Source: Mauremys mutica (lineage: Eukaryota; Chordata; Testudines; Geoemydidae). Taken from it: a stretch of DNA of 64,000 nucleotides. Of the stretch, positions 47,058 to 59,139 are shown one piece after another. The translations under genes were made by a program, and so were the position numbers. The notes below the pieces were generated by a model. The model made no database searches. It was not told the DNA's origin and saw nothing but the letters and a program-made list of their open reading frames with translations. Each line of letters begins with the position of its first letter. The stretch's first letter is position 1. The DNA is taken from contig NC_059079.1 of assembly GCF_020497125.1 (NCBI RefSeq), positions 9,629,553 through 9,693,552 on the forward strand, read 5' to 3'.

Positions 47058-50000
47058 AACTACAAGTGTTCACAAACCAAAAGCTAACAGATGTGTGACT
47101 TCTAATTAGTTATAATAATCTGTGCCTCAATGCTATTGGAACAAGCCTGTCTCTTTTCTTTGGAAATTAAATAGCTTTCTTTGGAGTTTTAAACTCTCAG
47201 GGTACTTCAAAGCCTATGTAAAAAAAAACTGCTTTGATTAAAATTTTAGACATCTACAGTGATAACTTTATGAAAGGAAAATATTAAATTATAATTATCC
47301 TAAACAGACACAGTCTTGTGAAACTAACCCTACATTCATATTAAAATACAAAGGATTGACTATAATGAATTTGATTCATCCTTACACACAAAGCTTTACC
47401 ACAGTAAACTCAGTCAACTGTTGCTCTTGCTTTTATATTCATAGTAGTTAAATAGCGCACTTTAAAACAAAAAAACTCCAATTGGCTTTTCATACATCCA
47501 CCCTCCCCAAAAATAACGCACTTGAAAAACCCAAATGATATGAAAAGGCTTCAAGGCCTCTTTTCTCCCTTTCATAGCACTTTTTTAGCACTTTTTTTTA
47601 TTTCTGTTTGCAGTAATCTGCCTTTCACTTTCTCATTGCTACAGAACAAACGAGGAGGCTCAGCACTTTGAAAAGGGGGCTCAATGTGTAATGGGTCCAC
47701 TAGAATTAATTTAGTTGCACCAAATCCATTGAGCACTGAGGTTTTTTTCTCTTCTCAAATCATTTTGAGTCGGACGCAGCCCCCAGCCTTTGTAATTCTA
47801 GTAAAGCACTTAAAGTGCACAGTAGGTGTTCATCAGGACCATCTGGTCAAAAGCAAAACAAGCTGCTGATTTTGCCTTTGAATAGAATGAAGCAAGTGTG
47901 AATTAGTCTCTTCAATTAGCACTATTACAACCTGTCAAGTGCATATTGTAAAACAGGATTATTACAGTATTGGTCACCAGTGCAATTATTTACTCTCTGC
48001 CTTTTCTTGCATATAAAAATGTCCATGTTTATTAGTTTCTGATAACTGAAAATGGTTTCTTTAAAGCTATGCATTTCCAAACCGCCAAAATACAAATTAC
48101 AGGTTATCAAACATATTCTGTCAGCAATATGTTGTTTCATAATTAGTAGAGAAGTAAAATAATGCCCATCATCTTATAAGCTTTGTTACTGCAGCTCAAA
48201 AAAGAAAAGGGATAACAGTTGTATAGATTTGCCTTTACAATCACTTAAAACCAGAACTATTTCCAAAACCAATTTTAAATGTCTAATAAAGCTGTCACTT
48301 CCAAACAGGTACACAGTGGATATTTTTTACACTGTCATTTCCTAAGGGACTCCTTTCTCATATAACGTGTAACATGTGACCGTTTTACAAAATGATTAAC
48401 ACCAATTTATTCAGCTGACACAGCTTGGTTTAACAAATATGTTATTATTCCTCAAAAGTTAATAAGGCCACAGGAATACTTTAGAAAACCCAAGTTAGAT
48501 TCGCCATAACAAAAATCTGATTAAGGGTGAAATTTATGACTCTTTAGATTTAAAGAAGAATCTTTTTTATTCTTGCCAACATGTAATTATGCTTTTAAGT
48601 GTCAGAAACATTAACTTGATATATGTTGCTTGTTTATTATTACACCACCTCAGGATAATTCAGTGAAGGATGCTTTAAAAGTATGTGCTGTAATATTAAA
48701 TTATCCAGTGTATATTAAAATCAGTTTGTTATTTAACTCACTTCTTTCACAAACATATTTATTAAAACTGAGTTTTTGTTTAACAAATTAAATTAAAAAT
48801 ACTCAACTTGGACTCAATATCATAGTAAGACCTTTTTTAATTTCTTAGATAATAAGAAAGTTATTGGCTGATCCCAGGAACATAGAGTATATGTGCATTG
48901 CCCACTGGGTATTAACAGTTGATTATAATGGTTAATGATCTAGTATATTAGCATTAAAATAATTTACTTAAATATTTAAATAAAGCAAGTAACAATTTTG
49001 ACATTAGTAAAATGTTTTTTGAAAAGTAAACTAGTTTTTAATAGATGTAACTTATCAAACAAGTATTAGGACATCTTGATGTCTGAATCAACCTTGGGCT
49101 AACTTATGTCATAATTATTTAGCAGCAATATTAATATGATCAATATGATTGATGTGTCTAGTTCATGTTCCTCATGCTAATTTCTGATCTTACTACGAGT
49201 TGCTCTCAAACGGTTTGAAAATGATTTCATAAAACATCAAAACAGAAAAAGAAAATGAAAAAGAAAACAGCAAGAATTCCCTTCTGTTGGAGTAACTATT
49301 TTTCTGCACACAGAAAGGATTCCTCCCACATCTATATTTACTGGTGTTATATCGATTCCTTTAATGAGGTCTCTGTATATATTGTATGGTTTCACTTGTG
49401 TATTTTTTTTGGCATCTATCCATTAACAACTAAAGTTAAAAAAGAAAGGGGCACAAAGAATTTTAAACAATGGCAGTGGTTTACTGTCAATACACAATTA
49501 TATTTTTAGCAATACAAGCCAAACACACCACAGAAAATGCCAATGACAACATGTTTTAAAGTATTAAAACTAAAGACTAATGTGATTGAAGCTCATCAAT
49601 TGGAACACAGCTGCAATCAACATATCTCAGCTACTCTGTTAAATATTATGTTCCAGAGTCTCTGCACTTTAATTATCTGTACAAGCTCAGATCAATGACC
49701 CTGAATGAGTGACAATATGAAGTTAATGTACCGGAGGATAGTGTGGCTGTCAGAGATGGCTAATAATAACTATAGCATAGCTTGTCCCCATAGAGCTGCA
49801 CATACAGGACTTGCTACTTACGCTTTTGGTGCTCTTGGAAACATTCCTATGCCATCTTACCCATTCTAGTCTTTATAACAGACTACCTGTTACAGGTGGT
49901 AAGATACTAACCAGTTACCCTCACTTAGATTAATTTATTGGCTAAAGGAACTGACTGGGGAGCAGCTGCAGGCATGCAAAGGAAGCTTTTATTTAAGAAT

Positions 50001-52873
50001 CGATCTTCTTTGCATTTTATATGTAGCTCTCATGTTCTACCAGGAATCACAATGCCTCGTATACGTTTTGCCTGGTACTCTGGTTTGATATTTCCAGCAC
50101 TAAAAACACACCAACATGGATCTTTTTTCAGAAGGCCTTAAGGTTTCTGCACATTTTATTTTCTTCACCCTTTAATGGCCACAGCTTGTGTACACTAGGT
50201 GCTTCTTTTCTAGCCCTGCACACCAGGAATCACATTAGGCTTCAAAGCCCAATAAAGTCAATAATATAGATAAATACAAACCATTACACAAAAGTTATTG
50301 AAATTCTATTCTTTTTAAAGTAAATGTATCTGGTTAAAAAGTTCTGAATAGCTTTTCATTTTTCTATGCGGTTTGTCTTTTTTAAAAACTGTGAAGCATG
50401 TATGTGTATTTTATGATCAGTCAGAAAAAAACAACCCCCAAAACCACAAAATTTGCCATCTAAAGTGAGGCAGCTTTCATTTATGAACCCTATGTGGGTT
50501 GTTCCACCTTCAGATGAGAATAAAAATGTGCTTTTTAGGACAAATTTTAAGTTTCTCCCTTTAAAGATATAAGAACCTGCATCCTTCTCCTTGAGTAGCA
50601 TGCCCACAATGTGAGATACATAGAGAATTTCACATGGAAGGATTAACTTCATTTTAGAGAAACATAATCATAATTTAAACACCTCTGTTTAAAAAACAGA
50701 AGAAATCAGGTTCTTGGTGACGGACACTGAACACGGTGTACGTTGAATGTAGCTATATCTTAGTCCATTCTTAGTAATCCCTACAGATGCAACTATAGAC
50801 CCATTTATCTTTGTCACTCCTTGTCTCAAAATTCATACTACTTTAACTTCCAACGGCTGATAACGTCTAAAAAAGTTATCAAGGAACCGTGTTAAAAAAA
50901 AAACAAAAAACAAACACCATTTAGACTGAAAGCTTCCAATTTTAGAGAATCCTCACCTCCTTTTCTTAGAGATTTCACTATATAGTACAATGATAAGTCT
51001 GTATTTTTATGTAAGTTTGTGAATTTAGAGCCTCTAAACAGATGACACAAAAACTGTTGATTGCCACATACAAATGTCATCAGATTTCAAAAATTAAATC
51101 AAGATTTTTCTTGCTACACTATCTGGTCAGGACTCATTTAATGAAGCAATTTTACAAGAACAAACACATGTTTGAAACTTGTGACACAGATTAATTTGCA
51201 GTTTTGGCTAACGGTATCATTAAGTTTCCAAGTTAATAATTCTCTTTCCCATTACTTAAATAAATAAATAAACAAACAAACACACACCCCTCCAAACAAC
51301 ATCTCTCACACACCTAAAAAGATAGAATTAAAACTGGAACTCAAACTATTTTTAAGCCATCCTTACGGCCCTGGCCTGGTGATCCCACATCAAATATAGC
51401 TGATATTCAGTTTTAGCACTATTAATTCCTAATTAAATCTTACAGTCTAAGTGGTTGGAGATGTGTGGAAAAAAACCCAAACTTACAAATGGACTCAAAC
51501 CAGCCCCTGAAATAAAAAACACCCAGATATTTTGGAAGGTATATAAGGGAGTGAGTATGGATCCAGATCCAAACTTTGTGACTCAAGTCCATCTCTATGG
51601 CAAACTTATCTGCCCAACTGTTTCTAGGTGGACAATATATATGTGAAATAGGAAGGTTTCACAAAATAACCATTTCTTCAATTTTTAGGTACTTTGTAAC
51701 ATACGTTCTAAAAGGAATTAGCACAGAGCTGAAACTAGAGTACATAGTAAAGCTTGGTAGTTAACCCAACAGATTTACCCTAACTCCTTGCAAAAATATT
51801 CATGACATGGTTTTAAAATGTTATGTGAAAAATAGCCTGGAAAAAATATTTACTGCTATCAAGTCACTGCAGCATTAAAATATATTTAACAATCCAAACA
51901 ACTGGCCCTGGAGAGACAGTTGCATACAACTGTGGCAAGCAATGGAACATTTATAGAATTTTAAATATTTCTTTCAATAATTGATGCAGTCATTTTGAAT
52001 CTTTCTGCATAGGATATCAGATGTGAGTAGATTGCATTAACACTGCTTAAACATTTCAACTTGTCAGTATGGCCAACTCGATTTCTGAAATATTTGCAGT
52101 ATTTTCCCATCGAAACAGTAATAAAGGTAAAATAAATATATGCCACTGCTTTATAATCACTGAACATTAATGAATATTTTATGTCTTTTTAAATCTCCCT
52201 GTTTAATTTAAAAGGGTGAAATTAAGTCTCCTTCCTGCAATATGCCAATTATCTGTAAATCAAACAATAACTTGGCCATTATACTCCTTTTTGCTAATAC
52301 ACAAGAACCTAATTTGAAAACACTGAATGGCATTTTTAGATAATAATTGAATAGTCCTTCCTGCCCTCTTGTGGTAGACAATCGCAACTTGCGGAAAGCA
52401 TTTCAGCTCCCACAAAAATATACCAAAAAGTAAACTATTAATTTGTTGCTGTGTGAATGAGAAAAAAAGTGGAAAAGAAATCTTCTAACAGTCTTGAGAG
52501 AAAAAAAAATATATCACTGATCCCCCGCCAAAAGAAAAACAAAATTACTACACAAGGCAACTAAGTTCATCAACTGCTTGCTACAATTCTCATTATATGC
52601 TAAAAGTATAAAAATAATTAATAATAATTAGAGAGTTGGCACCCAAAACAAGCCTCTGATTCTGCAATTCGATCAATGTGAGCAGACTTTTCCATGCATA
52701 CAAATCCCTACTGATCGCAATGGGGCTCTGTGCAGATTTAAAGTGACCACCCATTCAGATCCAATTGCAGGCTCTTCTGCAGGCTTCTTAAAGTAAAAAG
52801 GTCTAGAGTTATATTTTTTACTTTGACTTTAATGCATTTGGTTTTCTCAGGCATTGCATGGATAATTTTATGC
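44794..52873. other. Repeat-poor AT-rich intron
   Basis: Across 8 kb I recognise only a short old repeat near 46825-46890, a CA run at 47026-47058 and an AAAT/AAAC-rich tract at 51255-51292. Stretches such as 47880-48420 and 49560-49760 are neither low complexity nor recognisable repeat and might be conserved non-coding DNA. A 127-codon open frame at 45079-45462 has no recognisable domain. Confidence 0.5.
47026..47058. repeat. (AC)n microsatellite
   Basis: ATATACACAT followed by about eleven AC units. Confidence 0.92.
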
Positions 52874-53303
52874 CAGGGCCACCCAGAGGATTCAGGGCGT
52901 CTGGGGTCTTTGGCGGTGGGGGGCCCCCGCCGCCAAATTGCCACCGAAGACCCGGCACTTTGGCAGCAGGTCCTGGGGCGGAAGGACCCCCGCCGCCGAA
53001 TTGCCACCGAAGACCTGCCCCGGGACCCGCTGCCAAAGTGCCGGAAGGACCCCTCACCGTGGGTCTTCGGGGCACTTCGGCAGTGGGTCCCGAGGAGGAA
53101 GGACCACCCCCCCCCCTGCCGCTGAATTGCCGACAACGACCCAGAGTGGAAGAAGCTCCGGGGGCCTGGGCCCCGCAAGAGTTTTCCGGGGGCCCCGGAC
53201 CAAGTGGAGGACCCTGCTCCAGGGGCCCCAAAAAACTCTCATGGGGGCCCCTGCAGGGCCCGGGGCAAATTGCCCCTCTTGCCCCCCCCTCTGGGCAGCC
53301 CTG
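52874..53303. mobile_element. GC-rich hAT-like MITE, 430 bp, perfect 8-bp target duplication
   Basis: The left end CAGGGCCACCCAGAGGATTC and the reverse complement of the right end, CAGGGCTGCCCAGAGGGGG, are inverted repeats. TTTTATGC stands on both sides (52866-52873 and 53304-53311). The body is very GC-rich and holds two near-copies of CGCCRAATTGCCACCGAAGA, 63 bases apart, plus further degenerate units. All long open frames across it are products of GC content. Confidence 0.88.
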
Positions 53304-53311
53304 TTTTATGC

Positions 53312-54889
53312 ATCACATATGAAGCATTACCTAAGTACAGTGGCGTAGCATGAGACAAAGACACTTGTTGTGGTTTATATAAGACTCCTGAATTATAACA
53401 TTCTTTTTTAAATGGAATTGCTTTTATGTAACAAGTTAGAAATAATCCTGTCATTATCAATAGACAAAACAACTTCAGTGAACATAAAAATACCCAATAT
53501 CTCATAGTCACTATATCAGGTCTCTGGCTCCTTCTTCAGGCTCAATAAAAGCCACTGAAGAAATTATAACGTGTTAACATTTTGTATAGATAGACAAAAA
53601 CAATACAAGAAACAGCTAATATATATGTGATTGCCAACACCTAAAACGCAGTTAATTTCATTTAAAAAATAAAATAAAAAAACCAAAAATCCAGAATCAA
53701 ATTCCCAGCAGTCTTCAAATTAAGCAGTTTTTATTTATAAGAAGTCCAAAAGTTCATCCCCCCAAGAAGTTGTGTTGCAGCGGTGTGTTTGTGTAGTTAT
53801 ATTTAAAAGTAGTTAATTATATTAAAAATCCACTTTCAAAGGGGAAAAAAATGTGAGTGAGAGGGACGACATTTGTATGTTATGTTCCAGACAAGGGAAT
53901 TTAAAATGACCCAACTAGAGATGTCATGAACAATAGTATTAATAATGATGGAACTGATGAAGACCCCTTTACCGAAGGGATATGGGTTACTGCTCCTGTA
54001 ATATTATAGAACTTAGATTATGCTCTCTAGGGTAGGAATTTATAAGAAAATGTATTCAATCTTACAAACTTGAATGGGAAAAGAAGTCAAAACAAAGAAA
54101 AACATATTTAAATTGGAAATCAAATATTTCCATATTCAGAATTCCCACCAGGAAATATTAAGGATTCATACATGTTCCTAAAATACACTAGCCAAATTCT
54201 TACAAATGGGTTGTGCGCTGGATGTCACGTGAAGTGAGGTAGCTGGCAATAATGTTTTGCTATGGAAGAGAATTAAGAAACCAGACAAGGGTTTCCAGTT
54301 CTAAAACCGGAAGGGCAAGATGCATAACAGAGACTACCTTTGTTTCTAGGGGACATAATTCCAGCACTGTTCTTTGCAACACCACCCCTTGCTGGCCATT
54401 CTATGGAACAACAGGGCATCAGTTATACAAAAAAACCCACTTCGCTCCCAACCTAGACAGAGTGAAGGAAACAGAACAACAGCCAGTTGTGCCAAAGGTG
54501 CTTTAAAAAAATGGGGGTGGGTGGATGGCTGGGAGAGAGCAAGTTAAAAGGAAAGCAAGAGAACGAGCGTCACTGGATTAAATATAAAGCATATCTGGAC
54601 TATAACTAGCTTTCCTCCTCACTCTTCAATAATTGCTTTCATAATAAACATTATTCATCTATTTTGCTATTAAAGTATAAGCTGTGTTAGAAAATCTATT
54701 TCTTTTAAATATGTTGAAAATGAATACATTTCTTAAAACCTTTCTAGGTCTAGTTAGTTTATCTACAGTAATCTTTGAGGATCAAGTTAATTAAAACTAA
54801 AAAATGAATAATCAAACATAAAGAAGTTTCCAACCAGAACATATAAGCCCTCTTTAACACAGTTGACATTAGCTATAATGAGCTACATT
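53312..54889. other. Intron between MITE and FAF1 exon, nothing recognised
   Basis: AT-rich, non-repetitive as far as I can tell. 54180-54500 contains an 84-codon open frame without any recognisable domain. Confidence 0.45.
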
Positions 54890-54917
54890 TATTCTTCAGC
54901 TGTGAGACAGAACTCAC

Positions 54918-55023
54918 CTCCTGAATGGTACTGCTTCCTGAGAAGTTGAGGTTGTACTCCCGCTGGACTTCTCGATGGGTGATGATCAGCATGAAGTTTT
55001 GATTTAATGACTCCTGCAGGGCA
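54918..55023 (-). CDS. FAF1: FAF1 internal coding exon, first half of UB2 domain
   Basis: On the minus strand this 106-base exon gives one base completing a glycine codon, then 35 codons starting ALQESLNQNFMLIITHRE and ending NFSGSSTIQE. This joins in frame to VKRNVYD of the exon at 7562-7648, as in vertebrate FAF1. It forms the first strands of the second ubiquitin-like domain, between the N-terminal UBA/UB1 region and the later UAS and UBX domains (family knowledge). The acceptor is a pyrimidine-rich tract (TTTTCTTGTTTTTCTTCC) ending in CAG; the donor is GTGAGT, starting at 54917. The exon starts after codon position 2 and ends in phase 0. The preceding FAF1 sequence (a serine-rich linker) is not found in 55024-64000. 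An open frame on the same strand in another register is only a shadow of this exon. Confidence 0.96.
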
Positions 55024-56579
55024 CTGAAATGGTTGGAAGAAAAACAAGAAAATCAGGGATGTGCATGTTCTAGCTTGCTTTAGAGTTAGTTGCAAAAACC
55101 CCAGGAGTACCCTAAACTCCACATAGACAAGTCTAGGCACAATGTTATCATCTGTCTTTTTGCTCCTAAAGGCAAGAAAGCATACTGAGAATGACCAAAG
55201 GGAGCTAACCTGTTAACTCCTTCTCTACTAAGGTGTTTGCAACCTCAAAGGCTATGTTCAACTCTTGGGAATTTTCAAAATTGAGAGTCATATGCATTTG
55301 CCACAAACAGTATATTTAGCACATATATTTTTGAATTAATATTGGGCTGGCATGTATACGTAACTATATCCAGCCAAGACATCAAACTACAATCTGCATT
55401 CACCACTGATTTTAAGTATACCAAGACAAATTTTGCTCTTCAGTAGGGCTGCCTGTAGTGTAAATCAGGCAAAATTTGTATGAATACACAACAATCAGAC
55501 AGGAAAAAATAGCCAGTGTGAGATTTCTCAGTGCAAAGCACCAAGCATTAAAACAAATACTTGGCATAACATGTAATCAGTACTAACAATGTGCTCTACC
55601 AAACTTTTTAAATGTACCATAAAATACCTCCAAATTCTTAAGCAAAAAAACAAAACAAAAACCCACTTCACTGATATGTGGACTAAATAAAACCACCACA
55701 CAATTATTATTAACCATGTTATCACATAAAGTGGATGTATTTAAAGCGCTTCTGTACTCTCTGAAGTTTCTATGGATTTGAAAAATATCCGCTTTACTTA
55801 AAATGGTGAACAATGTAGGAACTGATAATTCTTTCAAAACAGAAGAAAATTTCTGAGTGAAACCACTACAGAAAACATCACAGCATACAGCATATTAGAT
55901 CCCAGTGCAATATTATGTTGGTTTGACCGCTTCTAAGAGCTTTGGAATGAAGCTGTGTTTATTTGCTTTTTTAATTTTGTCCTCCTGATAATAAGTGATT
56001 GAATTAGAAAACAACCGACTGACACAGCCTAAATAATAAGAATAAAAAAATCTTACTAATGCTTTTGTACTGCCATAACAAGTGATAATCACAGGAGATT
56101 TGGAACAGAATGGAAAGTAAAACAACTTCCATATTAAGTCTGCCTTTTTTTTTTTGCTTTTGCGACTGTTCTAAAATCATCTCTTTTGAAGTATCAATCA
56201 TTTATGTTCTTTCAGCATGCCGAGAGATTAATACAAATATATGAAACTAATAATTCTTGATACAATGTTCTAATACTACCTACCCACCAATTTAGCTACA
56301 GGGATAGGAGCCAATCTCATAAATCTATTCATTCAAGTTGACTTTACACATGCAAGTAGTTCTATTGACTACAATATTCCAGGCCACCAAACTGGCCTGT
56401 GTTGTGAGACGGACTCAGTTGTCCAGGCTCATGGGAACAACATCCTGGACTCACTGAGAATGTCAGTGAGATTCCTTGCAAGCCACACGTAACATAAATA
56501 TATGTAATTGATCTGACAGTCTCAAATCAGCCATGGAAGAAATTTAAAGGCAATTTGCAGCCCAAAGTAATCCCTTCCC

Positions 56580-56725
56580 CAGGGCTGCCCAGAGGATTGA
56601 GAGGACCTGGGGCAAAGCAATTTCGGGAGCCCCTTCCATAAAAAAAAAGTTGCAATACTATAGAATACTATATTCTTGTGGGGGGCCCCTGTGGGGCCCA
56701 GGGCCTGGGGCAAATTTCCCATTAG
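56580..56725. mobile_element. Related hAT-like MITE, truncated
   Basis: The left end CAGGGCTGCCCAGAGGATTG matches the 52874-53303 element. After a divergent A-rich centre it ends with GGGGCCCAGGGCCTGGGGCA and AATTTCCC, without a full right end. A target duplication was not found. Confidence 0.6.
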
Positions 56726-56929
56726 GCAAGATCTTTTTAAGGTATAAGGATTTTCCACCAAAAAAATCTCTGAGTTTTAGATGGATAGATATGACACATG
56801 GTAATTAACATTTCCATTTTAAATGTTCAGATTTATACACGCTCATGTCAACAGAAATCCAAATTTACTGTAATTACAGATTATTTACATTAACACAAAA
56901 TAAGAAATCAGTATGTAAATTTAATGTTT

Positions 56930-57300
56930 GTTGTAGCTAATGCAGCCGGAGATGGCAGATTAGATTCAAGCAGCAATCAGTTAGAAAATCTGGCTAACAT
57001 GTAAATGAGCAGAAGCCCTTATGTTTACATTCTATTGCATTTTAAACGTCAGGATTTTAAAACTGTCTCATGAGCAGATGTGAAAATAAAACGTTAATCT
57101 TACCATTATTATTGAAGCTCTTAAAGTAACTAAAGCAAGCTCTAGCTCCTATCCAGCTAAACAGACAATACTAATAATTGCAGTTGCAGATTACATCATT
57201 CTTAATTAACACTCTGCTACAGTTGTTAACATACACCAAGACACCATGTCACAATCACCACCGCTCTGTAACAATCTTAAAATTGCAGTTGAAGAATTGG
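56930..57300. other. Candidate conserved non-coding stretch
   Basis: The sequence is mixed in composition and matches no repeat I know. It has homeodomain- and POU-like words (TAAT, ATGTAAAT, TTAATTAAC) close together, e.g. AACATGTAAATGAGCAG and CATTCTTAATTAACAC. This is a weak, visual inference: conservation cannot be seen from one genome. Confidence 0.25.
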
Positions 57301-58638
57301 CCTATTACTCTGTAGGTACTTTCTATTCCTATCTACACATGTGATTAAATTGCTCAGATAAATTAGAATTTGTACTAGAGAAAATACAGCATTTACAACA
57401 ATCTCTTGAAGAAACCAGATTTTTTTTTAAAATCCATATGGCCAAGCAGCTTTTATCTGTTGTGGTCCAGTAAGTTAAAAATGAAACGTTACAAACCTTT
57501 AAGCAGTTCACAGAACACTTTGCTATAAAACGCCAGACTTCTGTTCACTAGGGGGGCAGCCTGAAGAATCCAGTTGGGGGGCGGGGAAGGGGAGAAGGGA
57601 GTCCACAGAGATGGCCTAGCAGTGAATTTGTGGGGGAAGGGAAGGACAGGATGCTTTGGGCCACATGAAGTCTTGTGAAACCCCTTCCATGGTGTTTGCC
57701 ATTGCCTCCTTTCTGCACTTTGTCCAGTTGGGATGCAGCATTTAAGGGAGCAGAGGAAGGAGGGCCAGGGTAAGAGAACACACATACAAAAAACCCCAGA
57801 ACTGGCAAAACAGGTGGCAGGGAATTTACTCCCTGGTGAATTAAAAGACAAACATCCTCCAACTTCCTCCCTTTTTATTTTTTCTACAGGTTTTGGATGG
57901 CTGAATGTGGTAGTCTATACCAACTAACATCATTCAAACAGGACATGTAGATTTAATTAATTAGTTATATTTGTATATAAAGATTTCATTTTTTTTTAAA
58001 GTTACCTTAATACATCAAATAAAACTAGGCAGGTTTTCAGAAAAGTTAACTGTAAGAGGTATTTTTTTTGCTACACGTTGATAACTATGTCTTTTAAAGA
58101 TAATTAGGGTGTGCTGAATCCAAATATGGTTGTTACCAAGCAGTATGTTGTGTATTAAGATCTCTAAAGAGCGAACAAAGCAACACACAGAAATTGCTGA
58201 AGTGTAAAACTTTATTTCCTTTTATTTTAGGATTAACATACTTCAGCTGGATCTTTATTAGCAGTAGAATGTAACAAACGTGATCAAATAATATGAACAA
58301 CCTTTTTCTAAAGCTATTATATGTCAGTTTCTTACTTGTAAGAGGTAGTACAAATATTTTAACGCGTTATGCAACCATGACAGAGCGTGTTTACAGGGCT
58401 CTTTTAACTTGAGCATTAGCACCTTGAAACAAAAGTATACACAGTGATTAAACTATCAGAAATTTAAAACTACTGAAAAATATTTTCTATACTAAACATT
58501 AACTAAATATTTACTGCATACAAGTTAGTGTTTAGTGTTGTACTATTTCAAGAAACTTTGGTATACAGTGGAAGACATCATCTTATTAGGTTACTTCTTA
58601 TATGACATCTAATTATCGATACTGTCCTTAAGCACTAA

Positions 58639-58903
58639 GGGCAGGTCTACTCTGTGGCTTAACTTGATCTAACTTACATCACACGCACCCCAGCGACGCA
58701 AGTTTTGCACTCTCCACACCGGTGCTATGTCAGCAGGAGACACTCTCCCGCCAATATAACTTCCGCTTCTTGCTGACTGGAGTAATCATGCAGATGGGAG
58801 AGTACGCTCCCGCTGGCATAGCGCGACTTCACCAGACGCGCTACAGAGGTGTAGCTGCATTGGTGCAGCTGCGCCGATGTAGCGCTGTTGTGTAGACTTG
58901 CCC
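58639..58903. mobile_element. Harbinger-like MITE, 265 bp
   Basis: The left end GGGCAGGTCTACTCTG and the reverse complement of the right end, GGGCAAGTCTACACAA, are inverted repeats. TAA occurs on both sides (58636-58638 and 58904-58906), fitting the TWA target of PIF/Harbinger. The body holds CCAGCGACGCAAGTTTTGC and GCCGATGTAGCGC, more GC-rich than its flanks. No transposase. Confidence 0.8.
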
Positions 58904-59139
58904 TAAGTGTCAGATATATTGACGTAACCACATTCCAGTTCTCCACGTTTGCATGTTCCTGTACAAATAAATCATTTTCTCCTGTACCACCCTGCGCCCT
59001 GTTGTGCAGCACAGAATATTGCCTCCATGCAGTTTTCTGCTATTGGTGGAAATGACAGGAGCTATGGCACCAGATCTCTGTCCTCTTGTTTCCAACCCAT
59101 TGTATTTGGAGGAAGAAGTACTGGATTTGGGCAGTAGGT

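Larger units (their letters stand above)
7649..54917 (-). other. FAF1: FAF1 intron, complete, 47,269 bp
   Basis: This is the intron between the two FAF1 exons, bounded by GTGAGT (donor, 54917 downward) and AATAG (acceptor, ending 7649) on the minus strand. It separates adjacent residues of one ubiquitin-like fold (TIQE and VKRN). No other gene is evident inside it. Its contents are the transposon relics and microsatellites listed separately, with AT-rich non-repetitive sequence between them. FAF1 is known as a large gene, so an intron of this size is not surprising. Confidence 0.93.

Noticed and set aside
52858..53322. 154-codon open frame and several overlapping long frames on both strands
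   Set aside because: They lie across the GC-rich MITE at 52874-53303. Low stop density follows from base composition, and the frames disagree with one another.
54889..55140. 83-codon minus-strand open frame over the FAF1 exon
   Set aside because: Different register from the real exon; a shadow frame.
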